DNA from: Phenylobacterium deserti
Lineage (GTDB): Bacteria > Pseudomonadota > Alphaproteobacteria > Caulobacterales > Caulobacteraceae
Reading direction: 5' to 3'
Length of the DNA: 64,000 nt
NCBI GenBank assembly: GCA_945874825.1
Contig: CAMCIK010000002.1
Span: 62,001 to 126,000 of the forward strand
Of the stretch, positions 19,526 through 28,338 are shown piece after piece. Made by a program: the position numbers and the translations under genes. The notes beneath the pieces were generated by a model. The model searched no databases. It was not told the DNA's origin and saw only the letters and a list, made by a program, of their open reading frames with translations. Numbering within the stretch: position 1 is the stretch's first letter; each line of letters opens with the position of its first letter.

Positions 19526-19907
19526 TGGAGGCTTCCGCGCCAGGAGCGCCGGAGACCACTTCAATTCCGCGCAAAAACGCCCTCGCGCCGCGGAACACGG
19601 AGGTCCCAACAGCTGTTTTTTCGATCTCGAGGTCGCTTGGAAAAACGCTTTACGAGCCCAACACTAGCCCCGGAGAGGGGCCGGTCAACGGAGATTCTTT
19701 GCGGCTTCTGCGGATATTTTCGTTGACTCTGAGAAAGCCAAATTCCTTAAGGCCCTGCGGATTTCACGGTCCATTTCGGGACGTTTCGGAGTGGTAACAC
19801 GTCCGTGTACCCCCTGTCCCGATACGACAAAGCCCCGCTGAGGGCGGGGCTTTTCCTGAATAAATTCAGTGTTCTGGTTTGAAACGGCCCGAAACGGGCC
19901 AACTGCC
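19526..19907 (-). promoter_or_regulatory. dnaA upstream region with promoter and two GANTC sites
   Basis: This 382-base gap holds no gene. Reading toward dnaA, a -35 TTGACC (19683-19688) and -10 TAGTGT (19661-19666) are separated by 16 bases that themselves form an inverted repeat. GATTC (19693-19697) lies four bases upstream of the -35 and GACTC (19725-19729) a little further. Both are GANTC, the target of the alphaproteobacterial methyltransferase CcrM, which controls dnaA transcription in Caulobacter. The predicted leader is about 130 bases. The rpsT terminator also lies here. I saw no clear cluster of DnaA boxes, so there is no evidence of an origin in this gap. Confidence 0.6.
19831..19853 (-). 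terminator. terminator after rpsT
   Basis: A nine-base-pair stem AAGCCCCGC (19831-19839) with GCGGGGCTT (19845-19853) lies 55 bases beyond the rpsT stop. On the minus strand the stem ends in only three T residues, so termination may be weak. Confidence 0.7.
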
Positions 19908-20177
19908 TCAGGCGGCAGCGACCTTACGCAGGCGGGCCGCCAGGCGGGACACCTTGCGCGAGCCCGTATTGCGATGGACGACGCCCTTGGACACCGCCCG
20001 CATCAGCTCGGATTCTGCAGCCACGAAGGCCGTCTTTGCGGCGGTGAGGTCGCCTGAGGCGATGGCCTCTTCGAACTTGCGCAGGAAGGTGCGGACACGC
20101 GACCGGCGCGCCTTGTTGACTTCCGTGCGGCGGGCGATCTTGCGGACTGCCTTCCGGGCACCGGGATTGTTGGCCAT
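19908..20177 (-). CDS. rpsT: 30S ribosomal protein S20
   Basis: An 89-residue basic, helical small-subunit protein that binds 16S rRNA. The sequence begins [17 protein letters not shown] and contains [14 protein letters not shown] and [15 protein letters not shown], as expected for S20. It lies upstream of dnaA on the same strand, the order known from Caulobacter and relatives, and ends in its own terminator. Confidence 0.97.
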   Translation of the reverse strand: MANNPGARKAVRKIARRTEVNKARRSRVRTFLRKFEEAIASGDLTAAKTAFVAAESELMRAVSKGVVHRNTGSRKVSRLAARLRKVAAA

Positions 20178-20287
20178 GCTTTAGCTCTCAATGCGGATCG
20201 CCAGCGTCCCACCCGGGACACCAGCCGAAATTGGAGGCGCGGGTATACGGGAAGGCATCCGGCGGGTCAATGCGCTGCGAGGCGTCT

Positions 20288-21064
20288 TCAGCGTCCCCGG
20301 AATGCCGGCGTCCGCTTTTCGATGAAGGCCGCCATGCCCTCCTTCTGATCCTCGAAGGCGAACAGCGAGTGGAACAGCCGGCGCTCCATGGCCACACCCG
20401 CGGAAAGAGTGGTCTCGTAAGCCGCGTCGACCAGTTCCTTGTTCATCATCACGGCAAGGGGAGACTGTCCGGCGATGCGGGCGGCGGCCTCAAGGGCCTC
20501 CGGGACCAGGCGGTCGACGGGGACCACACGGGACACCAGGCCCGAGCGCTCGGCCTCGGCGGCATCCATCAGCCGGGCCGTCAGGATCATGTCCATCGCC
20601 TTGGACTTGCCGACCAGGCGGGTAAGCCGCTGGGTGCCTCCAATCCCGGGCATGACGCCCAGGTTGATTTCGGGCTGGCCGAACCTTGCGGTCTCCGAGG
20701 CGATGATGAAGTCGCAGAGCATGGCGAGCTCGCATCCACCGCCCAGGGCGTAACCGGAAACGGCGGCGATCATCGGCTTGCGGCGGGCCTCGATCCGGCG
20801 CGCCGCCGGGCCGAAGACGTCCGAAAGGAACATGTCGGCATAGGACTTGTCCGACATCTCCTTGATATCGGCTCCGGCCGCGAAGGCCCTGTCGGACCCG
20901 GTCAGGACCATGCAGCGCACTTCAGGATCCGCCTCGGCCGCATCCAGAGCCTGGCACAGCTCGGCAAGGAGGCAGTTGTTCAGGGCGTTGAGGGCCTCCG
21001 GCCGGTTCAGGCGGATCAGCTCGACCGCATCGTGCCGTTCAACAATCAGGGTCTCAAAGGCCAT
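20288..21064 (-). CDS. enoyl-CoA hydratase/isomerase family protein
   Basis: A 258-residue crotonase-fold enzyme, probably hydrating trans-2-enoyl-CoA in fatty-acid beta-oxidation. The oxyanion-hole segment [11 protein letters not shown] is present. The two catalytic glutamates expected in a true hydratase are in place: one in [12 protein letters not shown] and one in [11 protein letters not shown]. The C-terminus ends [15 protein letters not shown], typical of short-chain enoyl-CoA hydratases. The ATG at 21064 is chosen because GGGAG lies just before it; an in-frame start at 21079 adds five residues. The hydratase assignment is good; chain-length preference is unknown. Confidence 0.9.
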   Translation of the reverse strand: MAFETLIVERHDAVELIRLNRPEALNALNNCLLAELCQALDAAEADPEVRCMVLTGSDRAFAAGADIKEMSDKSYADMFLSDVFGPAARRIEARRKPMIAAVSGYALGGGCELAMLCDFIIASETARFGQPEINLGVMPGIGGTQRLTRLVGKSKAMDMILTARLMDAAEAERSGLVSRVVPVDRLVPEALEAAARIAGQSPLAVMMNKELVDAAYETTLSAGVAMERRLFHSLFAFEDQKEGMAAFIEKRTPAFRGR

Positions 21065-21133
21065 CTGGAACTCCCGCAAGTCTCCTGCCGTCCTTTAGGG
21101 GGATGGGGGCGAACCGCCAAGGGGCCGGCAGCC

Positions 21134-21994
21134 TCACCGCTGGCAGGCGGGACACCAGAAGGTCGAGCGCCCGGCCTGGACCCGCCGCCGGATCACCCCG
21201 CTGCAGCCCGGGTTTGTGCAGGCCTCGCCCTCGCGGTCGTAGGCGCGGAAGCTGTGCTGGAAATAGCCAAGGGCCCCATCGGCCGCGGCGAAGTCCCGCA
21301 AGGTCGAGCCCCCCGCCTCGATGGCCCGGGCCAGCACCGCCTTGACCGTGCCCGCCAGCAGGTCCAGCCGCGGCCGGGACACGCGACCCGCCGGGCGGAA
21401 GGGCGAGAGGCGCGCCGCATGCAGGGCTTCGCAGACATAGATGTTCCCGAGGCCTGCCACTGTGCGCTGGTCGAGCAGGAGCGTCTTGGGGCCCTGCCGG
21501 CGACCCTGGAAGACTGAGGCAAGCCGGGCGCCGTCAAAGTCGCCGGACAGGGGTTCGGGGCCCATGGCGGCGAACCAGGGATGGGTTCCGAGCTGGTCTG
21601 TGGGGATGAGCCCCATGAAACCGAACCGACGGGGATCGTGATAGACGATCCGCCCACCGGACCCCGTCTCGAACACCACATGGTCGTGCCGGGGATCATC
21701 GCCGGATGCCCGGTGGAAGCGGCCAGGCTCGGCGGCGGCGGGCCCCTCAATACGGAACCGTCCGCTCATCCCCAGGTGGGAAACCAGGGTCTCGCCCCGG
21801 TCCAGGTCCACGAGTAGGTACTTGGCCCGGCGCCTCAGCCCCGTGACCCTCGCCCCCACGAGACGCTGGACGAAGCCTTCGGGGAAGGGAAACCGCAGAT
21901 CGGGCCGGCGGGCCTCCACATGGACCAGCCTCTCGCCCTCGAGGACCGGCGCAAGGCCCCGGCGGACGGTTTCGACTTCCGGCAGTTCAGGCAT
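21134..21994 (-). CDS. mutM: formamidopyrimidine-DNA glycosylase
   Basis: A 286-residue bifunctional glycosylase/AP-lyase that removes 8-oxoguanine and ring-opened purines. The N-terminus MPELPEVETVRRGL supplies the catalytic Pro2 and Glu3 once Met is removed. The helix-two-turn-helix region and the C-terminal zinc finger (four Cys, in CTNPGC and FWCPAC) are intact. The frame is open upstream, but the MPELPEVE start is fixed by chemistry. It is divergent from ubiE with 110 bases between them. Confidence 0.97.
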   Translation of the reverse strand: MPELPEVETVRRGLAPVLEGERLVHVEARRPDLRFPFPEGFVQRLVGARVTGLRRRAKYLLVDLDRGETLVSHLGMSGRFRIEGPAAAEPGRFHRASGDDPRHDHVVFETGSGGRIVYHDPRRFGFMGLIPTDQLGTHPWFAAMGPEPLSGDFDGARLASVFQGRRQGPKTLLLDQRTVAGLGNIYVCEALHAARLSPFRPAGRVSRPRLDLLAGTVKAVLARAIEAGGSTLRDFAAADGALGYFQHSFRAYDREGEACTNPGCSGVIRRRVQAGRSTFWCPACQR

Positions 21995-22104
21995 GGCGTC
22001 TGCGTCGCATGGAGCGGACAGAGGAGCAACCGGGCGGCGGGTCCCACTGCCGGAATCGCGCGAAGCCGCTTTCCCGCCGGCTCCCGGCGTTCTAAGAGCC
22101 CGAC

Positions 22105-22854
22105 ATGAGCGCGACCTTCGGATTCCAGGACGTCGATCCCCGCGAGAAGCCCGGCCTTGTCCGGGGCGTGTTCGACCGTGTCGCAAGCCGCTACGACCTG
22201 ATGAATGATGTGATGAGCGCGGGGGTGCACCGGCTCTGGAAGGACGCGACGGCGGCCCGGCTCAATCCACAGCCTGGCGAGACCATCATCGACTGCGCCG
22301 GCGGCACGGGCGACATGGCCCGCCGCTTTGCCGACCTCGCCCAGCGCGCGCGCCAGCGCCGGGGTGGCAAGGACGCCCGGATCCTGGTGGTGGACTACAA
22401 TGCTGAGATGATTTCGGCGGGCCGAAGCCGCGGCCTGTCGCCCGAGATCGCCTGGTCGGTCGGCGACGCCCAGGGCCTGCCCCTGCCCGACGCCTGTGCC
22501 GACGCCTATGTGATCAGCTTCGGCATCCGCAACGTCACCGATATCCCGGCGGCCCTGCGTGAGGCCCGACGGGTGCTGAAGCCCGGCGGCCGGTTCCTGT
22601 GCCTGGAATTCTCGCGCCCCCCTGCACCGGCCCTGGCGCGCCTTTACGACGCCTATTCCTTCCGAGTCATTCCCTTCATGGGCGAGCAGATCGCCCGGGA
22701 CCGAGAGTCCTATCAGTACCTGGTCGAGAGCATCCGCCGATTTCCCGACCAGAAGACCTTCCAGGCCCTGATCGAGGCCGCAGGATTCCGGCGGGCGGGC
22801 TACACCAACTTCACCGGCGGAGTGGCGGCCCTGCACCACGGCTGGGCGGTCTGA
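22105..22854 (+). CDS. ubiE: ubiquinone biosynthesis C-methyltransferase UbiE
   Basis: A 249-residue SAM-dependent methyltransferase of ubiquinone (and, where present, menaquinone) synthesis. The start [35 protein letters not shown] is diagnostic. SAM motif I is [12 protein letters not shown], and the later [25 protein letters not shown] is also typical. It is separated from ubiB by two bases and should be translated together with it. Confidence 0.97.
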   Translation: MSATFGFQDVDPREKPGLVRGVFDRVASRYDLMNDVMSAGVHRLWKDATAARLNPQPGETIIDCAGGTGDMARRFADLAQRARQRRGGKDARILVVDYNAEMISAGRSRGLSPEIAWSVGDAQGLPLPDACADAYVISFGIRNVTDIPAALREARRVLKPGGRFLCLEFSRPPAPALARLYDAYSFRVIPFMGEQIARDRESYQYLVESIRRFPDQKTFQALIEAAGFRRAGYTNFTGGVAALHHGWAV

Positions 22855-22856
22855 CC

Positions 22857-24359
22857 ATGCTGGCGGGCCTTGCGGCGGCGGCGAGGCTCACGGGAGCAGG
22901 CTGGCGCCTGGTCCGGGCTGATGCCCTTCTGCCCCGGGAACTTCGGCATCTCTATCCGCCGGGCCTGGTTCGACTGTCGAGGCTCGCGGGCCTCCTGTCG
23001 GGTCCGTCGGCGCGACGCGGCCGGCCGGGGGAACGCCTGGCGCGCTGCCTGGAGGGCCTGGGGCCCGTGGCGATCAAGACCGGTCAGCTGCTCTCGACCC
23101 GGGCCGACATCTTCGGCGTGGAATTCGCCGGCGACCTGGCGCGGCTGAAGGACCGACTGGAACCCTTCCCCATGAAGGTCGCCCTCAGGGAGATCTCCGA
23201 GACCCTGGGTCGCCCCGCAGACCAGCTCTTCTCCAGGATCGGCCCGCCCGTGGCGGCGGCGTCCCTGGCCCAGGCCCACGAGGCTTGGTGGAGTGACGGA
23301 CGGCGGGTGGCGGTCAAGGTGCTGAGACCGGGGATCGAAAGACGGGTGGAGGCGGACGCCCGGGTCATGACCCTCGCCGCCGCCCTTGCCGAAACCCTGG
23401 CGCCGGGCGCCCGGCGGCTTGAGCCCCGCACCCTGGCCGCGACAGTTATCGAGTCCGTGCGCCGCGAGCTGGACCTGCGCCTCGAGGCGGCTGGCTGCGA
23501 CGAACTGCGCGAGGTCATGGCCCGGGACGGCTACATGTCGGCGCCTGCCGTGGTCTGGGACGGTGTCGGCCGGCGGATCCTGACCCTAGAGTGGGCCCGG
23601 GGGGTACCCCTGTCCGACCCCGCCAGCCTGGAGATACCGGGCCTTGACCGTCCGGCCCTCGCGACAGGCCTGATCCGCGCCTTCCTGGCCCAGGCCCTGG
23701 ACCACGGCGTCTTCCACGCCGACCTGCACGAGGGCAACCTCTTCATCGCCGCGCCCGACCGGATCGAGGCGGTGGACTTCGGCATCGTAGGGCGGCTGAG
23801 TCCGGGGGAAAGGCGCTACCTCGCCGAGATCCTGTGGGGCTTCCTCCAGCGCGACTACGACCGGGTGGCCCGGGTGCACCTGGACGCGGGCTATGTGCCC
23901 GCCCGCCACGCTGTCGGCGACTTTGCCCAGGCCCTTCGGTCCGTGGGCGAGCCGATCTTCGGCCGGTCAGCGAGGGATGTTTCCATGAGCCGGGTGCTGA
24001 TCCAGCTCTTCGAGATCACTGGCCAGTTCGACATGCACCTGCGGCCCGAGCTGGTGCTTCTTCAGAAGACCATGATGACCGTGGAGGGCGTGGCCCGCTC
24101 GATCTGGGCCGACCTCGACATCTGGGCGGCGGCCGATCCGGTGGTGCGACGCTGGATGACCCGCGAGCTCTCCCCGGCCGCCCGGATCACCCGGCTGGGT
24201 GAGCAGGCCGGCCGGGTGCTGTCGCGTCTGTCGGCCCTGGCAGAGGCACCGCCGCCCGCAGCCCCGCCGGCGCGGCGGGGCGGACAGGTCCTGCCCCTCG
24301 TGCTGGCGGCGGCGGCCCTGGCGACGGCGCTGGCGGCCTTCTGGAAATCAGCCGTCTGA
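22857..24359 (+). CDS. ubiB: ubiquinone biosynthesis atypical kinase/ATPase UbiB
   Basis: A 500-residue member of the UbiB/ADCK family required for ubiquinone synthesis. It has the diagnostic K-x-G-Q motif (AIKTGQLLSTRADIFG, about residue 77), the alanine-rich nucleotide loop (AAASLAQAHEA), a VAVKVLRPG lysine, HADLHEGNLF and a DFG-like VDFGIVG motif. A hydrophobic C-terminal segment (about 478-496) should anchor it in the inner membrane. It lies directly after ubiE. Its 3' end overlaps the converging lipoprotein gene by 12 bases. Confidence 0.95.
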   Translation: MLAGLAAAARLTGAGWRLVRADALLPRELRHLYPPGLVRLSRLAGLLSGPSARRGRPGERLARCLEGLGPVAIKTGQLLSTRADIFGVEFAGDLARLKDRLEPFPMKVALREISETLGRPADQLFSRIGPPVAAASLAQAHEAWWSDGRRVAVKVLRPGIERRVEADARVMTLAAALAETLAPGARRLEPRTLAATVIESVRRELDLRLEAAGCDELREVMARDGYMSAPAVVWDGVGRRILTLEWARGVPLSDPASLEIPGLDRPALATGLIRAFLAQALDHGVFHADLHEGNLFIAAPDRIEAVDFGIVGRLSPGERRYLAEILWGFLQRDYDRVARVHLDAGYVPARHAVGDFAQALRSVGEPIFGRSARDVSMSRVLIQLFEITGQFDMHLRPELVLLQKTMMTVEGVARSIWADLDIWAAADPVVRRWMTRELSPAARITRLGEQAGRVLSRLSALAEAPPPAAPPARRGGQVLPLVLAAAALATALAAFWKSAV

Positions 24360-24974
24360 GGACCGGGCAGCGCCGGTACTGGCGGTTCGCCTCTGGGACT
24401 CCCGCGCCTTCTGGGCCTCCCAGTAGGCGGGGCCGTCGTCCGGCTGGAAGAAGGCCCGGGGCGTGCCATCCCGGCTGGCGACTGCAAAGGTGTTCGAACC
24501 GGAGTGGTACATGAGGACGTCCCCATTGCGGCGGGTCAGGCGCTGGGCGCCCGAAGGTGGCGTCTCGATGAAGGCCCGGGCCTTGCGGACATAGGCGTCA
24601 AGATTCGGCGCCCCGAAGCTCTCGCCATTCCGGGCAAAGGCCTTGCGGGCATTCTCCTCCGCGCCGCCGCGGCGGCTGGAGGTCCAGATCGGACGACCAT
24701 CAAGCAGGGGTGCAGGGGCCTCGGCCCGGTCCTGGGATCGCGGCGCCGGTCCGGCCTCGTAGGGACGCCCCTCGCGCCCGCCCGGATCTGTGGACCCGGC
24801 CGAGGCATAGGCCCCCTCGGACCCGGAAGCCGGTGCGCTGCGGGTCGCGACCGCGGACGGGCGCTCGCAGGCGGCGAGGCTGAGGGCCAGGACTAGGCCC
24901 CCAGACAGCAGGGCGGAGGATGTGCGGAAGGTTGGGATACGGAAGGCTGGGGTGTGAACGGACCCTTCGGTCAT
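24348..24974 (-). CDS. lipoprotein with pyocin/colicin-nuclease-like C-terminal domain
   Basis: A 208-residue predicted lipoprotein: a hydrophobic segment ends in LSLAAC (Cys35), then a low-complexity Ala/Ser/Pro-rich linker (about 40-95). The C-terminal domain (about 96-195) shows the pattern I recall for pyocin-large-subunit-like and CdiA/colicin-D-type RNase domains: a Phe-x4-Gly-x-Phe helix start, a Tyr-x3-Ala-x2-Phe helix, then GDVLMYHSGSNTFAV and a final strand AFFQPDDGPAYW. The His residues I would expect near the helix start appear as Ala and Asn (KAFARNG), so nuclease activity is uncertain. GGGAG precedes the ATG. A LexA-type box lies 33 bases upstream. No immunity gene is recognisable next to it. 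Function is unproven. Confidence 0.6.
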   Translation of the reverse strand: MTEGSVHTPAFRIPTFRTSSALLSGGLVLALSLAACERPSAVATRSAPASGSEGAYASAGSTDPGGREGRPYEAGPAPRSQDRAEAPAPLLDGRPIWTSSRRGGAEENARKAFARNGESFGAPNLDAYVRKARAFIETPPSGAQRLTRRNGDVLMYHSGSNTFAVASRDGTPRAFFQPDDGPAYWEAQKARESQRRTASTGAARSSDG

Positions 24975-25006
24975 GGGGAACTCCCTTGTTTAGCCCGCCC
25001 AGGTCG

Positions 25007-25021
25007 GAACAAATTAGGAAC
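25007..25021 (-). promoter_or_regulatory. LexA (SOS) box upstream of the pyocin-like lipoprotein
   Basis: On the minus strand this reads GTTC-CTAATTT-GTTC, an exact GTTC-N7-GTTC operator. It overlaps a possible -10 element (25012-25017, CTAATT) spaced 17 bases from a -35-like TCGACA (25035-25040), all directed at the lipoprotein gene. It also lies upstream of coaBC on the other strand, 72 bases from that start. Confidence 0.6.
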
Positions 25022-25092
25022 ATTTCGTCCGGTTTGTCGAGTCCCGATGTTTTGGCGTATGAGGCGGGGCTTTTGTGGAGGCTGATGGGACC

Positions 25093-26298
25093 GTGTCGGA
25101 CAGACGGGTGCTACTGATCGTGGGCGGCGGAATTGCGGCCTACAAATGTCTGGAGCTTGTCCGGCTGCTGCGTGGGCGGGGCATAGCCGTTCGGCCAGTG
25201 CTCACCGAGGCCGGTTCGAAATTTGTCACCCCGCTCTCCCTCGCCGCCCTGTGCGAGGACAGGGTCCACACCGACCTCTTCTCCCTCACGGACGAGGCGG
25301 AGATGGGGCACATCCAGCTGTCCCGCTCTGCAGACCTCATCGTGGTGGCGCCGGCGACGGCGGACCTGATGGCCCGGGCGGCGGCGGGCCTGGCGAATGA
25401 CCTCGCCACCACCCTCCTCCTGGCCACGGACACGCCCGTGCTCATGGTGCCCTCCATGAATGTGCGGATGTGGAACCATCCGGCGACCCAGAGGAACCTC
25501 GCGACCCTGAGGGCAGACGGCGTTCGGTTCGTCGGCCCCGAGGTCGGCGACATGGCCTGTGGCGAGACCGGGCCCGGACGGATGGCCGAGCCCGCCGCAA
25601 TCTGCGAGGCCGCACTCGAGGCCCTGTCCCCCGCCCGTGGCCCGCTGGCCGGCCGGCGGGCCATTGTCACCGCCGGGCCGACGGCGGAGCCGATCGACCC
25701 CGTCCGAGTCCTGACCAACCGCTCGAGCGGAAAGCAGGGCTTCGCCATCGCCGGGGCCCTGGCCGCCCTGGGCGCCGAGGTCATCCTCGTGGCAGGCCCG
25801 GTGTCCGAGGCCACGCCTGCGGGCGTCCGGCGGGTCGATGTGGAGACGGCCCGCGAGATGCTGGCGGCCTGCGAAGCGGCCCTGCCTGCGGATATTGCCG
25901 TCTGCGTCGCCGCCGTGGCGGACTGGCGTCCCGCGGAGGTTTCGACGGGCAAGACCAAGAAGGTCGCCGGTGCCGCACCCCCCGAGATCCAGCTGGTGGA
26001 GAACCCCGACATCCTGGCGACCCTGTCGCGAAGGGCTGACCGCCCCGCCCTGGTGGTCGGCTTCGCCGCCGAGACCGAGACCGTAGAAGCCCACGCCCAG
26101 GCCAAGCTCGAGCGCAAGGGCTGCGACTGGATCGTCGCCAATGACGTTTCCCGTCCCGGGGTGATGGGGGGCACGGCCAATACAGTGTCGATCGTCTCGG
26201 CAGCCGGGATCGAGCGCTGGGAAGAAGCGCCCAAGACTGAGGTCGCCGCCCGCCTGGCTGCCCGGATCGCCGCGGCCCTGGACAGAGGCCCAGCATGA
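25093..26298 (+). CDS. coaBC: bifunctional PPC decarboxylase / phosphopantothenoylcysteine synthetase
   Basis: A 401-residue enzyme that joins cysteine to 4'-phosphopantothenate (CoaB) and decarboxylates the product (CoaC) on the way to coenzyme A. The flavoprotein CoaC half (about 1-185) has GGIAAYK, the PSMNVRMW motif and the active-site Cys in [13 protein letters not shown]. The CoaB half has [13 protein letters not shown], the dimerisation KTKK segment and the late VANDVS motif. GTG at 25093 starts at the homologous position; a GTG at 25075 is also in frame. Its stop overlaps the dut start (ATGA). Confidence 0.95.
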   Translation: MSDRRVLLIVGGGIAAYKCLELVRLLRGRGIAVRPVLTEAGSKFVTPLSLAALCEDRVHTDLFSLTDEAEMGHIQLSRSADLIVVAPATADLMARAAAGLANDLATTLLLATDTPVLMVPSMNVRMWNHPATQRNLATLRADGVRFVGPEVGDMACGETGPGRMAEPAAICEAALEALSPARGPLAGRRAIVTAGPTAEPIDPVRVLTNRSSGKQGFAIAGALAALGAEVILVAGPVSEATPAGVRRVDVETAREMLAACEAALPADIAVCVAAVADWRPAEVSTGKTKKVAGAAPPEIQLVENPDILATLSRRADRPALVVGFAAETETVEAHAQAKLERKGCDWIVANDVSRPGVMGGTANTVSIVSAAGIERWEEAPKTEVAARLAARIAAALDRGPA

Positions 26299-26750
26299 GG
26301 CCTGTCGTGGACATCGTCCGCCTGTCCCACAATGCAGACCTGCCCCTGCCGGCCTACGAGACCGCAGGCGCGGCGGGCATGGATCTCCGCGCCGCGGTGT
26401 CCGGAGACGAGGCCCTGGTACTGAGCCCCGGGACCCGGGCTGCAGTTCCCACCGGACTGGCCTTTGCCCTGCCGGAGGGCTTCGAGGCCCAGGTGCGGCC
26501 GCGGTCCGGCCTGGCCCTCAAGGCTGGCGTCACTGTCGCCAACGCCCCGGGCACCATCGATGCCGATTATCGCGGTGAGCTGAAGGTCCTGCTGATCAAT
26601 CTCGGGGCAGAAGACTTCGTCATCCGTCGGGGCGACCGGATCGCCCAACTGGTGATCGCCCCCGTCGTCCAGGCCGCCTGGTGCGAGGTCGAGACCCTTG
26701 ACGCCACGGACCGGGGCACCGGAGGCTTCGGGTCCACGGGCGGCCGTTGA
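26295..26750 (+). CDS. dut: dUTP diphosphatase
   Basis: A 151-residue trimeric dUTPase that removes dUTP and supplies dUMP for thymidylate synthesis. All five family motifs are visible: [35 protein letters not shown] and the glycine-rich C-terminal [10 protein letters not shown]. It overlaps coaBC by four bases; coaBC-dut is a common pairing. Confidence 0.97.
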   Translation: MRPVVDIVRLSHNADLPLPAYETAGAAGMDLRAAVSGDEALVLSPGTRAAVPTGLAFALPEGFEAQVRPRSGLALKAGVTVANAPGTIDADYRGELKVLLINLGAEDFVIRRGDRIAQLVIAPVVQAAWCEVETLDATDRGTGGFGSTGGR

Positions 26751-26772
26751 GCCGCCGACAGGGAGAACAGGC

Positions 26773-27360
26773 ATGGAGTTGATCCTGGTCCGGCACGGGC
26801 GCCCCGCCCGCATGGAGACCACCTCTGATCCGCACCTGAACGAGATCGGCCTGGAACAGGCGCGCCGGGCCGCGGCCTGGCTGGCCCTGGAGCCCATCGA
26901 GGCAACCTGGTCGTCGACCATGCTCCGGGCCGTCCAGACCGCAGAAGCCTTCGCCGGCCTCGTGGGGCATGAGGTCCAGCGGCACCCGGGCATCGTCGAG
27001 TTCGACCGCAATTCCGGTGTCTACATCCCCACCGAGGAGCTGAAGAAAGAGAACTTCGCGGCCTGGCAGGCCATGGCCACCGGCGGCCACGGGGTCGACA
27101 TGGCCGAGTTCCAGAAGATGGTGGTGGACGGCATGGAGGAGATCATCGCCGCCCATCCGGGGGGCAAGGTGGCGGTCTTCTGCCACGGCGGGGTCATCAA
27201 TGTCTGGGCGGCGCACGTGCTGGGCATTGAGCCCCGGGTCTTCTTCGAGGCGGACTACACCAGCATCAACCGCTTCCTGGCCGCCCGCAGCGGCCAGCGG
27301 GCCGTGGTCAGCCTGAACGAGCGGGCCCACCTGCTGGACGGCGTCCGCCGCCCGGCTTGA
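26773..27360 (+). CDS. histidine phosphatase family protein
   Basis: A 195-residue phosphoglycerate-mutase-like phosphatase. The catalytic histidine is in LVRHGRP at the N-terminus and the second histidine in FCHGGVIN near residue 138. The SSTMLRAVQTAEAF segment carries the phosphate-binding Arg. It follows dut by 22 bases and is probably in the same transcript. The substrate (sugar phosphate, nucleotide or protein) cannot be inferred. An upstream in-frame start inside dut is less likely because homology begins at MELILVRHG. Confidence 0.88.
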   Translation: MELILVRHGRPARMETTSDPHLNEIGLEQARRAAAWLALEPIEATWSSTMLRAVQTAEAFAGLVGHEVQRHPGIVEFDRNSGVYIPTEELKKENFAAWQAMATGGHGVDMAEFQKMVVDGMEEIIAAHPGGKVAVFCHGGVINVWAAHVLGIEPRVFFEADYTSINRFLAARSGQRAVVSLNERAHLLDGVRRPA

Positions 27361-27545
27361 CAGGCCCCGGCGTTGGGCGGAGCCTTACCTCACCGAAGGG
27401 TGCCTATGCCGGAATGGCTGAGCCGCAGGCAGCAGGCCCCCGGGACCTCGCCCGGGTCCGCGCCTGGGCCGAACGGGCCATGACCCTCTTCGAGGACGTG
27501 GACGGGGCCGCCATCATTCCCTGATCCCGATCCGGCGAGGCGGGC

Positions 27546-27791
27546 TCAGCGCCCCTCTGGCCCGGGACCCGCAGGGTCTTCCGACCACCCGAAGACGCTC
27601 TCCACGTCGACACCAAAGACCCGTGAGATCCTGAAGGCGCTTTCGAGGGACGGGGAATACCGCCCCTGCTCGATCGCGATGATGGTCTGGCGCGTAACGC
27701 CGATCGCCTCAGCGAGGGCGGCCTGGCTGAGACCCCCGGCGGCCTCGCGGAAGGCCTTGACCCTGTTGGTGATGGGAGGCGCCGTTGGCAC
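27546..27791 (-). CDS. XRE-family helix-turn-helix regulator
   Basis: An 81-residue DNA-binding protein consisting of little more than one HTH domain (about 10-65, LSQAALAEAIGVTRQTIIAIEQGRYSPSLESAF). Regulators of this small class usually sit beside a membrane protein of the kind encoded immediately upstream here and control the pair. The start is GTG, 11 bases after the upstream stop. An inverted repeat at the promoter of the pair is a plausible operator. Confidence 0.88.
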   Translation of the reverse strand: MPTAPPITNRVKAFREAAGGLSQAALAEAIGVTRQTIIAIEQGRYSPSLESAFRISRVFGVDVESVFGWSEDPAGPGPEGR

Positions 27792-27802
27792 GGTCCTGCA
27801 CC

Positions 27803-28204
27803 CTATCGACGGAAGAGGACGATCTGGGCCCCGTACTCGACGAGGGCGGCCACGCAGAGGGACAGGACGATCACGTTGAACATGACGTTACCATTGGCAT
27901 GCTTCGCGTAGTGCCCAAGCGCCGGGAGCACGCCGAACAGAAGGACCAGTCCGGACCAATGGCCTGCACGGGCGAGAATCATCCGCTCGCGTTCATCTGG
28001 CACAGCGTCCGACTGTCGGGGCAAAAGGATGGACAGCAGGACCTCCAGGGCGATCGCACCCGCGATCGCGGCGCCTCCGGCTGCAAGTACAGCGGGCTGG
28101 GGCGGCGCATCGAGTCCGGCGTTGAGGATCGCCAGAAGGCAGCACGCGCCGATCCCGCCACACAGCAAGGCCATGGCCCAGGCGGTGAGTTCACGTGCCG
28201 ACAT
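27803..28204 (-). CDS. small integral membrane protein, DUF2178-like
   Basis: A 133-residue protein with about four hydrophobic segments (roughly 7-28, 34-54, 76-96 and 104-126), an acidic/Arg cytoplasmic stretch PDERERMI between the second and third, and no catalytic motif. The layout matches small membrane proteins (DUF2178 type) that are encoded with a small XRE regulator. The ATG at 28204 has GGAGG at proper spacing; the frame is open to 28288, but that would include the promoter. Function unknown. Confidence 0.65.
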   Translation of the reverse strand: MSARELTAWAMALLCGGIGACCLLAILNAGLDAPPQPAVLAAGGAAIAGAIALEVLLSILLPRQSDAVPDERERMILARAGHWSGLVLLFGVLPALGHYAKHANGNVMFNVIVLSLCVAALVEYGAQIVLFRR

Positions 28205-28229
28205 CGGAGCCTCCGGTTTGACGCTCCGG

Positions 28230-28270
28230 AAGCTAGTCGAAGATTTTTTACATGTCAAACATATCTGACA
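28230..28270 (-). promoter_or_regulatory. promoter and inverted-repeat operator of the XRE/membrane-protein pair
   Basis: On the minus strand a perfect -35 TTGACA (28253-28258) and a -10 TAGCTT (28230-28235) are 17 bases apart. The inverted repeat TGTCA (28253-28257) and TGACA (28266-28270) overlaps the -35 box. This suggests binding and repression by the XRE protein of the same operon, which is inference. Confidence 0.5.
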
Positions 28271-28338
28271 CACCATCGGCCATAGCAAGACCTAGCCCCA
28301 ATCTCACGAGGCGCGATCTCCCGGCCCGGCTGCGCCGG

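Noticed and set aside
19526..19907. Possible replication origin next to dnaA
   Set aside because: I saw no cluster of DnaA boxes or AT-rich unwinding element. In Caulobacter the origin is near hemE, which is not in this window.
27414..27524. A 36-codon open frame (MAEPQAAGPRDLARVRAW...) in the gap after the histidine phosphatase
   Set aside because: It has no clear ribosome binding site and no family match that I recognise. It could be a gene remnant, but the evidence is too thin to annotate.
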